Assembly: GCA_003647095.1 (NCBI GenBank)
Contig: QMME01000190.1
Location: 1 to 7,462 of the forward strand
Direction: 5' to 3'
Length of the DNA stretch: 7,462 nucleotides
Origin: Deltaproteobacteria bacterium
GTDB lineage: Bacteria; Myxococcota; B64-G9
Shown here: piece after piece, positions 1 through 5,498 of the stretch
How the letters are laid out: each line of letters opens with the position of its first letter
Numbering within the stretch: the first letter of the stretch is position 1
Notes under the pieces: generated by a model
Told to the model about the DNA's origin: nothing
Databases searched by the model: none
What the model saw: only the letters and a program-made list of their open reading frames with translations
Position numbers and translations under genes: made by a program

Positions 1-8
1 CCGGCCGC

Positions 9-1166
9 TTACAGGCACTCGGCCAGTAGCTCGGCGATATCCTTGATGTGCAGCTCGTCAGCCTGTTCGTCCATGTTGGAGGCGTCGAGCATGATGGTGC
101 AATAGGGACAGGCGGTGGCCAGGATGCCGGCGCCCCGGGCGCGGGCATCGGCCACGCGCAGGTCGCCGAAACGTTCTCCCGGGGGGGTCTCCAGCCAGAT
201 GCGACCGCCGCCGCCCCCGCAGCAGATGCTGTTGTTGTCGTGCCGGGATAGCTCCACGCGTTCTTCACTGATGGCGTCGAGCACCCGGCGCGGTGCCTCG
301 AAGACCTCCGAGTGCCGTCCCAGGTAGCAGGGATCGTGGTAGGTAACCCGCCCCGGTAGCTTGCTCGAGGGCTGGAGCCGGCCGGAATCTATGAGCTGGG
401 CCAGCAGTTCGCTGTAATGGATGACCTCGAAGTCACCGCCCAGTTCGGGGTACTCGTTGCGCAACGTCCACAGGCAGTGAGGGGAGGTGGTGATGATCTT
501 GCGCACCTGGTGTTCTGCAAACAGCTTGATGTTGGCCCCGGCCAGGGCCTGGAAGGTATCCTCGGCGCCGATCTTGCGGGCCGATACCCCGCAGCAGCTT
601 TCCTCCTCGCCGATGATGCCGAACGATACCCCGGCAGCCTGCAACACCTTGACCAGGGCCCGGGCGATCTTGCGACTGCGCGAGTCGTAACAGGAAGTAC
701 AGCAGACGAACAGCAGGTATTCCGTGTCCGTGCCGAAGCGGGGAACATCCAGTCCTTCGGTCCAGTCCAGGCGCTTGCTGCGTTCACCCTGCCAGGGGTT
801 GCCGTCGGACTTGAGGCTGCCGATGACCGGCCGCAGGGCCGGCGGGGTGGAGCCGGCCTCGGCGATCAGGGCACGCAGCACGCGGATGTTCTCCACCGGT
901 TTGACCTCGCGCGGGCAGCGCACTCCGCACTGGTTGCAGGTGGTGCAGGCGAAGAGAATGTTCTCTTTCTCGTAGCCCTCCAGGCCCAGTTGGGCCATGT
1001 GTTCCAGGCGACGGATGTTGAACTCCTGGCTGATCTCGCCCTCGACCAGGCGCCAGGGACAGGAGGCCGTGCACAGGCCGCACTGCAGGCAGTAGTAGAG
1101 CGTCTCGCCGCCGCTTTCCACGACGGCCTGACCCAGTTCGGGAAGGGGGATGTTGGCTTCGCTCAT
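9..1166 (-). CDS. HdrD-like iron-sulfur protein (fused HdrC-HdrB), third subunit of a Qmo-type complex
   Basis: The 385-aa protein is complete and cytoplasmic, with no signal peptide or membrane segment. The N-terminal HdrC-like half carries two [4Fe-4S] ferredoxin motifs: C26-x2-C29-x2-C32-x3-C36 and C74-x2-C77-x2-C80-x3-C84. The C-terminal half has two HdrB-type CCG domains. The first has C155/C156/C159, C191-C192-G and C231; the second has C280, C315-C316-G, C353 and C356. This order and length match the HdrD / Fe-S oxidoreductase family, in which CCG domains hold noncubane clusters and handle thiol/disulfide or two-electron chemistry. Position 228 is Ser where the first CxxC would have Cys. 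The start ATG has a GAGGA Shine-Dalgarno 5 nt upstream (1172-1176) and lies 18 bp after qmoB, so it is co-transcribed. By context it replaces QmoC, as known for QmoAB-HdrCB sets of Gram-positive sulfate reducers. Family assignment is firm; the electron partner is inferred. Confidence 0.93.
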   Translation of the reverse strand: MSEANIPLPELGQAVVESGGETLYYCLQCGLCTASCPWRLVEGEISQEFNIRRLEHMAQLGLEGYEKENILFACTTCNQCGVRCPREVKPVENIRVLRALIAEAGSTPPALRPVIGSLKSDGNPWQGERSKRLDWTEGLDVPRFGTDTEYLLFVCCTSCYDSRSRKIARALVKVLQAAGVSFGIIGEEESCCGVSARKIGAEDTFQALAGANIKLFAEHQVRKIITTSPHCLWTLRNEYPELGGDFEVIHYSELLAQLIDSGRLQPSSKLPGRVTYHDPCYLGRHSEVFEAPRRVLDAISEERVELSRHDNNSICCGGGGGRIWLETPPGERFGDLRVADARARGAGILATACPYCTIMLDASNMDEQADELHIKDIAELLAECL

Positions 1167-1184
1167 GGCGTTCCTCGCTCCGCG

Positions 1185-3314
1185 TCATTCCTTGTACGGG
1201 TTGGGGCCCAGCTCGTCGAGCCTGGCCAGGAAGTCGTCGAACATCTGCGGCAGGCGGCGCCAGTCGTTGATGGCCACCTGTTCCAGGCGCAGGCGTTCGG
1301 ATTCCAGCATGAGCCGGTCCAGGGTGTCGCCGACGTTCTTGAGCCGGGTATTGGCCAGTTCCGAGCCCTTGATGAAGTGGCACTGGTAATCGTCGCCGAA
1401 GCGGCAACCCATGAGCATGATCCCGTCGATGCCACGTGACAGGGCGTCGGCCACCCAGATGATGTTGAACGAGCCCAGGCAGCGCACCGGTATCACCCGC
1501 ACGTAGGGATTGAGTTGCAGGCCGTTCATGGCGGCCATGTCCAGGGCGGCCATGGCGTCGTTTTCACAGGCGAAGGCCAGTACCCGCGGCTTTTCCTCGA
1601 ACTCGTCGGGGACGAAGATGGACTTGATGCCCTCGGAGATCATCTGCACCGAGTAGTTCTCGAAGGAGACGATGCGCTCCGGGCAGGCACCCATGCACAC
1701 CCCGCAGCGTCGGCAGCGGGTGGGGTTGGGCTGGGGTGTACCCTTGGCGTCCTCGTCCAGGGCCCCGAAAGGGCACTCCTCGGTACAGCGCTTGCACTGG
1801 GTGCAGCGCTGCAGGTGGAAGTCGGGCAGGCTGAGATCGCCCACCCGGGGATGGCAGGCCGCACCCTGGCGCATGAACTCGATGGCCTGCAGCGCCTTGG
1901 CGGCCGCCCCGGTGCCGTCGTCGACGCAGGTGGCCAGGTCCATGGGCGTACGCACCGCCCCGGCGGCGTAGATGGCCGTGCGCTGGGTCTCGTAGGGAAA
2001 GCAGATGAAATGCGAGTTGGGAAAACCGCCCTCGCGCTCGGGAAGCTCCGGCCCTTGGCGGTAGGTGAGGTTGAGAACGTCGCTGTCCAGGGTGACCGGT
2101 ACCATGCCTATGGCCAGTACCACCAGGTCCACCTCCACCTGCAACGGTTCGCCCAGCAGCAGGTCCTGGGCGGATACACTGGCGCCGCCTGCCTGCTGGG
2201 GCTCGACCCGCTCCACGTCGGCCTTGACGAAGATGGCACCCTGGCGCTGTACCTGCTCGAATATCTGCTCGTAGTGGCCGGGAGCACGGATGTCTTTGTA
2301 AAGCACGTAGCAGACCGTCTCCGGGCTCTGCTCCTTCAGGTAGGTGATATGCTTGAGGGTGGCCGGGCAGCACAGGTTCGAGCAGTAGGGCAGGTGTTGG
2401 GGATCACGGGAACCGGCGCACTGCACGAACAGCACCGACTCGGGCACCTTGCCGTCGGAGGGTCGGGCGATCTTGCCCTGCTTGGCCAGTTGCTCGAACT
2501 CCACGTTGGTGATCACGTCCGGGCCCCGGCCGTAGCCGAGGTGTTCGATCTTGGCCGCGTCGTAGGGCTGCCAGCCGGCGGCCACCACCACGGCATCGCT
2601 GGCAAGCGACTGCTCGCCACCGTCACCACCGACGGTGACCTCGAAGGCCCCGGGAGCGCCGCTGATGCGGGTCACCGTGGCACCCAGGTGGACGGTGATG
2701 TTGTCATGCTCGGCGACCCGGGCCAGCAGGGAGTCGACATCGGGACCGGGATAGGCGGCTACCTCGGCGTCGCGGGGAAAGATCTTGTGCAGCTTGTTGG
2801 CAAAGCCGCCCAGTTGCTGCTCGCGTTCCACCAGGTCGACCTGTTTGCCGGCCGCGGCAGCGGCCAGGGCCGCCGACAGACCGGTCACCCCTCCACCGAT
2901 GACCAGGACCCGGTCTTGTACCGGGGCCGGGGTGCCCGTCGGCCGGGCGGCGAAGCGGCACCTGCCGATGCCCATGCGTACCACGTCCTCGGCCAGCATC
3001 TGGGTGTCTTCCTCACCGGCCGGCTGGGTCCAGGCCACCCCCTCGCGCAGGGAAGCGCGTTCCGTGTAGACGTCTTCAAAATCGAAAGTATCACCGTGTA
3101 CCCGGGCCGAACAGGCAGCCACCACCACCGCGTCCAGCTCGTGCTCAGCGATGGCCCGGCGCAGCATCTCCACGCCCTCCGGCTGGCACAGGGCCGGGTG
3201 TTGCTCGACCACCGCGGCCTGCATCTCCCCGGCCACCGCCACCAGCTTGTCGCAATCCATCGCCTCGCCGATGGTACATCCCGTGCACACGAAGCATCCG
3301 ATCTTCTCGGCCAT
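1185..3314 (-). CDS. qmoB: QmoB-like HdrA flavoprotein with ferredoxin and MvhD domains
   Basis: The 709-aa protein is of the usual order of length for QmoB. It begins with a Cys-rich HdrA-type segment (C7, C10, C13, C21). A FAD-binding Rossmann fold follows at G140-x-G142-x-x-G145, with an acidic residue E163 at the end of the second strand. The HdrA signature at 299-316 (C299, C311, C315, C316) comes next. Then two [4Fe-4S] motifs appear: C504/C507/C510/C514 and C534/C537/C540/C544. The C-terminal part from about 577 resembles MvhD (C583, C612, C637, C645), the [2Fe-2S] electron-transfer domain of Hdr/Mvh complexes. In QmoABC, QmoB passes electrons between APS reductase, QmoA and the membrane part. 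The ATG has GGGAG 8 nt upstream (3323-3327). It starts 15 bp after qmoA and ends 18 bp before the HdrD-like gene. The electron direction, sulfite oxidation or APS reduction, cannot be read from sequence. Confidence 0.93.
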   Translation of the reverse strand: MAEKIGCFVCTGCTIGEAMDCDKLVAVAGEMQAAVVEQHPALCQPEGVEMLRRAIAEHELDAVVVAACSARVHGDTFDFEDVYTERASLREGVAWTQPAGEEDTQMLAEDVVRMGIGRCRFAARPTGTPAPVQDRVLVIGGGVTGLSAALAAAAAGKQVDLVEREQQLGGFANKLHKIFPRDAEVAAYPGPDVDSLLARVAEHDNITVHLGATVTRISGAPGAFEVTVGGDGGEQSLASDAVVVAAGWQPYDAAKIEHLGYGRGPDVITNVEFEQLAKQGKIARPSDGKVPESVLFVQCAGSRDPQHLPYCSNLCCPATLKHITYLKEQSPETVCYVLYKDIRAPGHYEQIFEQVQRQGAIFVKADVERVEPQQAGGASVSAQDLLLGEPLQVEVDLVVLAIGMVPVTLDSDVLNLTYRQGPELPEREGGFPNSHFICFPYETQRTAIYAAGAVRTPMDLATCVDDGTGAAAKALQAIEFMRQGAACHPRVGDLSLPDFHLQRCTQCKRCTEECPFGALDEDAKGTPQPNPTRCRRCGVCMGACPERIVSFENYSVQMISEGIKSIFVPDEFEEKPRVLAFACENDAMAALDMAAMNGLQLNPYVRVIPVRCLGSFNIIWVADALSRGIDGIMLMGCRFGDDYQCHFIKGSELANTRLKNVGDTLDRLMLESERLRLEQVAINDWRRLPQMFDDFLARLDELGPNPYKE

Positions 3315-3329
3315 TTTCCCGTCTCCCTG

Positions 3330-4568
3330 TTATCGCAACGTCGCCAGCAGGGCCGCCGCGGTGGCGTCCTGCACGCAGGTGGCCACGTCGGCCGGACGCT
3401 TGGCGCACCCGGTGGCCACGATGCCGGTGGCGGCCGGGTCGCTCACCACGAAGCCATACTCGTCTGTCTGCACCTGTTGGCAGGGAACCGGTTCCAGCCT
3501 GGTACTGGGCACCATGCCCGTGGCCAGGACCACCAGGTCGACATCCACCGACTCGATACCGCCGGCAGCGATGTTTTCGGCCAACAGGTGCAGGCTTCCG
3601 TCCGAGGTGCCTTCCACCAGCCCCACCTTGCCCTTGACGAAATGGATGTTGGCGTCTTCCTGCAGGTGCTGGTAGAACGCCTCGTACTTGTTGGCGCGAA
3701 TATCGATGTAGAAGATCCATACCTGGGAATCGGAATAGGCCTCGCGTACGTAGGTGGCCTGCTTGAGCGAGGCCAGGCAACACACCGCCGAGCAATAGGG
3801 CAGGTGGTTGACGTCACGCGAGCCGGCACACTGGATGAAGGCCACCCGCCGGCACTCCTTGCCGTCCGAAGGGCGCAGCAGCTTGCCGCCCGTTGGACCG
3901 TCAGGGGCGGCCAGGCGCTCGAACTCGACGTTGCTCACCACGTCGGCGAACTCGCTGTAGCCCAGGTAGTCGATGCGCGAGGCGTCGTAGGGAACCCAGC
4001 CGGTGGCCCAGACAACCGCGCCCACTTGCAAGGTGAACTTCTGCGGCTGTTGTTCGAGATCGACCTGCTCCACGCCCTGGAGCAGGCTGCGCAGCTTCTC
4101 GTCCTCGAGTGCCCGCGGATCCACCACCGGCCGGGATGGAAAGGCGTGTGGGTGTACCAGCCCGGCCGGTCGCTTCTTGCTGAGACCGTAGTTGAAATCG
4201 TCACTGAGCTCGGCCGGCAGCTGCTGGAAGGGGGTGATGGGATCGGTGCAACTTTCTTTCACGTAGCTGGGCTCGCTGACCAGTTCCACCTGCAGGTCGC
4301 CGGGCTCGCCGCTGATGGCGGTGACCCGGGTGGAGGTGAACACCTGGATACGCGGGTTCTTGCGGATGCGCTGGTAGTTGATCTCCAGGCCGCAGGCGGG
4401 AGGGCAGAGCTTGGGAAAATATGACTTCATGGCCGATACCCGGCCGCCCAGGGACGGGGCCCGTTCGACCAGGTATACTTCCCGGCCCAGCTCGGCCGCC
4501 TCCACCGCGGCGGTGATACCGGACATTCCTCCGCCCACCACCAGAACAGAGCTGTGTTTCGCCGTCAT
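3330..4568 (-). CDS. qmoA: QmoA-like HdrA flavoprotein
   Basis: The 412-aa soluble flavoprotein is homologous to the pyridine-nucleotide-disulfide-type core of HdrA. The FAD dinucleotide-binding motif is G12-x-G14-x-x-G17, with E35 ending the second strand. A short Cys pair follows, C55-x3-C59, in a CPPACG context typical of QmoA. The HdrA signature is C247, C259, C263 and C264. A second FAD-contacting stretch runs around 344-352, and the protein ends with a Cys-containing segment (C388, C398). It lacks the ferredoxin and MvhD domains of the next gene, which is the normal QmoA/QmoB distinction. The two paralogues share near-identical blocks such as VEFE, RPSDGK and CAGSRD. The start ATG has a strong GGAGG 9 nt upstream (4578-4582). 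It is the first gene of the qmoA-qmoB-hdrD-like operon, with 15 bp to qmoB. It is expected to exchange electrons with AprBA-linked QmoB and the quinone or partner side. Confidence 0.93.
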   Translation of the reverse strand: MTAKHSSVLVVGGGMSGITAAVEAAELGREVYLVERAPSLGGRVSAMKSYFPKLCPPACGLEINYQRIRKNPRIQVFTSTRVTAISGEPGDLQVELVSEPSYVKESCTDPITPFQQLPAELSDDFNYGLSKKRPAGLVHPHAFPSRPVVDPRALEDEKLRSLLQGVEQVDLEQQPQKFTLQVGAVVWATGWVPYDASRIDYLGYSEFADVVSNVEFERLAAPDGPTGGKLLRPSDGKECRRVAFIQCAGSRDVNHLPYCSAVCCLASLKQATYVREAYSDSQVWIFYIDIRANKYEAFYQHLQEDANIHFVKGKVGLVEGTSDGSLHLLAENIAAGGIESVDVDLVVLATGMVPSTRLEPVPCQQVQTDEYGFVVSDPAATGIVATGCAKRPADVATCVQDATAAALLATLR

Positions 4569-4632
4569 TTGTATAAACCTCCAGGCATGAGTGCAGAAAG
4601 TGGCACCATCCGGGCACCTTTCTTCCTCTATT

Positions 4633-4648
4633 TTGACTCCGGTGTCAA
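4633..4648. promoter_or_regulatory. Inverted repeat TTGAC-N6-GTCAA upstream of qmoA
   Basis: Perfect 5-bp arms (4633-4637 and 4644-4648) are separated by 6 bp, 65 bp upstream of the qmoA start. The geometry resembles a dimeric regulator site of CRP/FNR type, but spacing and arms do not match the FNR consensus (TTGAT-N4-ATCAA). On the minus strand one arm extends to a perfect -35 hexamer TTGACA, yet no good -10 lies 16-18 bp downstream. Short arms like these can arise by chance. Confidence 0.3.
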
Positions 4649-4672
4649 CGGTTTTGGACGCGCTGCGCCAGC

Positions 4673-4700
4673 CAGGGGGTGCAGGGGGTGCCAGGGGGGC
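4673..4700 (+). repeat. Three-copy G-rich motif CAGGGGGTG between the small Cys-rich gene and qmoA
   Basis: Two perfect tandem 9-bp copies (4673-4681 and 4682-4690) are followed, after one extra C, by a variant CAGGGGGGC (4692-4700). This gives three runs of 5, 5 and 6 G on the plus strand (4675-4679, 4684-4688, 4694-4699). The minus-strand transcript would be C-rich here. The tract begins directly next to the stop codon of the 71-aa gene. With shorter GG pairs at 4650-4651 and 4656-4657 it could form a G-quadruplex in single-stranded DNA; this is speculative. Confidence 0.6.
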
Positions 4701-4916
4701 TCAGTAACTGCGCTGGCGGCCGCAATCTGGACAGGTCCAGGTCACCCCGTTGCAGGTCAGTCCCCAGGCGTTTTCGTCCATGCAGGACTGGCAGACGTGA
4801 AAGCCACAAGGGCAGGACCAGCAGAACTTGACCTCCTGCCCGCAGCAGGGGCAGGTGATGGTCTGGCCACGACGGGCCCGCCTGATCTTCCTGTCGATTT
4901 TCCCGCGCTCGCTCAT
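4701..4916 (-). CDS. Small cysteine-rich zinc-ribbon/RING-like protein of unknown function
   Basis: I do not recognise this 71-aa protein. It has a basic N-terminus (residues 1-20 contain seven Lys/Arg) followed by a dense metal-binding part. There are four CxxC pairs (C22/C25, C32/C35, C42/C45, C62/C65) plus C24, C37, C55 and H40, making 11 Cys in total. Spacing suggests two or more zinc sites, either two zinc ribbons or a RING/treble-clef-like cross-brace; an iron-sulfur site cannot be excluded. Trp residues at 33, 51 and 60 lie between the pairs. No signal peptide or membrane segment is present. The ATG is the only likely start, because an in-frame TGA lies 18 nt upstream. No Shine-Dalgarno is visible; instead an inverted repeat and a candidate -10 lie just upstream. 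It is 132 bp upstream of qmoA in the same direction, so it may be the first gene of the operon. Coding status rests on the orderly CxxC pattern. Confidence 0.75.
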   Translation of the reverse strand: MSERGKIDRKIRRARRGQTITCPCCGQEVKFCWSCPCGFHVCQSCMDENAWGLTCNGVTWTCPDCGRQRSY

Positions 4917-4919
4917 GCC

Positions 4920-4939
4920 GGTGACAATAGATAGTCACC
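4920..4939. promoter_or_regulatory. Inverted repeat GGTGAC-N8-GTCACC in front of the 71-aa gene
   Basis: Perfect 6-bp arms (4920-4925 and 4934-4939) flank an AT-rich 8-bp centre, ending 3 bp before the start codon of the small Cys-rich gene. The centre contains the candidate -10 of that gene, so the repeat could be an operator covering the promoter. If transcribed it could instead form a hairpin next to the start codon. Which of the two applies cannot be told from sequence. Confidence 0.45.
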
Positions 4940-4956
4940 ACGACCGCCGCTGGCAA
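4928..4956 (-). promoter_or_regulatory. Candidate sigma70-type promoter for the 71-aa gene (and possibly qmoAB)
   Basis: On the minus strand TTGCCA (4956-4951, 5 of 6 matches to TTGACA) is followed by a 17-bp spacer and TATCTA (4933-4928, 3 of 6 to TATAAT). A start site about 7 nt downstream would leave a leader of only a few bases before the ATG, which would explain the absent Shine-Dalgarno. The weak -10 keeps confidence low. Confidence 0.35.
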
Positions 4957-4969
4957 GACCCGGTGCCTT

Positions 4970-4998
4970 TTGTCTGGATTTTACCGGGCAACTGTTAT
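4970..4998 (+). promoter_or_regulatory. Candidate sigma70-type promoter for the CBS-domain gene
   Basis: TTGTCT (4970-4975, 4 of 6) and TGTTAT (4993-4998, 4 of 6) are separated by 17 bp. They lie 45 bp upstream of the ATG in the otherwise GC-rich divergent region. An imperfectly placed inverted repeat, CCCGGT (4959-4964) with ACCGGG (4983-4988), brackets the -35. The promoter faces away from the minus-strand one, so the 126-bp gap is a divergent regulatory region. Confidence 0.35.
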
Positions 4999-5005
4999 TC
5001 AATGG

Positions 5006-5019
5006 ACAACGAGTGTTGT
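5006..5019. promoter_or_regulatory. Inverted repeat ACAAC-GAGT-GTTGT near the expected CBS-gene start site
   Basis: Perfect 5-bp arms surround a 4-bp centre, just downstream of the candidate -10 and 23 bp before the ATG. An operator overlapping the transcription start, or a short leader hairpin, are both possible. A second overlapping repeat, GTTG-TCG-CAAC (5015-5025), adds to the dyad symmetry here. Confidence 0.3.
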
Positions 5020-5031
5020 CGCAACGGCAAC

Positions 5032-5037
5032 AGGAGG
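5032..5037 (+). promoter_or_regulatory. Ribosome binding site that fixes the start of the CBS gene
   Basis: A full AGGAGG lies 5 nt before the ATG at 5043. An in-frame GTG at 5013 would place this site inside the coding region and add ten residues with no family support, so the ATG is preferred. Confidence 0.8.
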
Positions 5038-5042
5038 AAGAC

Positions 5043-5471
5043 ATGGGAGAGGTCAAGGTTCGTGACATCATGAGCACCACCCTGGTCACCCTGGACCGGG
5101 TCGAGAGCGTGGATCTCGCCGAAAAGGCCATGACCTACGGCCGCATACGCCACCTACCGGTTGTCGAGGGCGAACGGCTGGTAGGGCTGGTCACCCACCG
5201 CGACATCCTCCGCGCCCAGGTCAGTTCGCTGGTGGCACTCAGCCCCGAGGAACGTACCGAGATCAAGACCTCGGTGCCGGTGCGCGAGATCATGCGCCGG
5301 GAAGTCAGGACGGTCACACCCGATACTCCGGTGCTGGAAGCGGCCCGGGTGCTCAAGGAAAACAAGTACGGATGCCTGCCGGTGGTCGAAGGAGACAAGC
5401 TGGTGGGCATCATCACCGAGGCCGATTTCATCGATCTGGTCATCAACGCACTGGAGCGGGAGCAGGCCTGA
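5043..5471 (+). CDS. Tandem CBS-domain protein
   Basis: The 142-aa protein consists almost wholly of two CBS domains (a Bateman pair). CBS1 spans about residues 7-60 with VRDIM near 6-10, the RHLPVVE block at 36-42 and LVGLVTHRD at 46-54. CBS2 spans about 78-138 with VREIM at 80-84, CLPVVEGDKLVGI at 111-123 and TEADFIDL at 125-132. A roughly 20-residue linker joins them. Such stand-alone pairs usually bind adenine nucleotides (AMP, ADP, ATP or SAM) and sense energy state, but the ligand and partner here are unknown. The protein is cytoplasmic with no membrane segment. The start is fixed by AGGAGG at 5032-5037. It is divergent from the 71-aa gene and the qmo genes, sharing a 126-bp intergenic region, so common regulation is possible but not shown. 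It runs convergently into the lipoprotein gene with 27 bp between stops and no clear terminator hairpin. Confidence 0.92.
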   Translation: MGEVKVRDIMSTTLVTLDRVESVDLAEKAMTYGRIRHLPVVEGERLVGLVTHRDILRAQVSSLVALSPEERTEIKTSVPVREIMRREVRTVTPDTPVLEAARVLKENKYGCLPVVEGDKLVGIITEADFIDLVINALEREQA

Positions 5472-5498
5472 GGGCGATCCACTTATTGTGATGGCAAC

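Noticed and set aside
417..1439. A 340-codon open frame on the plus strand
   Set aside because: It is antisense to the HdrD-like gene and the end of qmoB, and has no recognisable motif. The minus-strand frames have full ferredoxin and CCG signatures.
1515..4424. A 969-codon open frame on the plus strand
   Set aside because: It lies antisense to qmoA and qmoB across both genes and their gap. Its translation is low-complexity Gly/Ala/His/Leu-rich with no domain, as expected from the complement of GC-rich coding sequence.
4952..4971. Hairpin GGCA-N8-TGCC followed by TTTT as a terminator in the divergent region
   Set aside because: The stem is only 4 bp and points towards the CBS gene start, where no gene needs terminating.
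5013..5042. GTG start ten codons upstream of the CBS gene ATG
   Set aside because: The AGGAGG site would lie inside the coding region, and the added residues have no CBS-family counterpart.
5472..5498. Terminator between the convergent CBS and lipoprotein genes
   Set aside because: No stem with a following T-run could be built on either strand. The T-rich sequence after 5505 is the Lys-codon tail of the lipoprotein.
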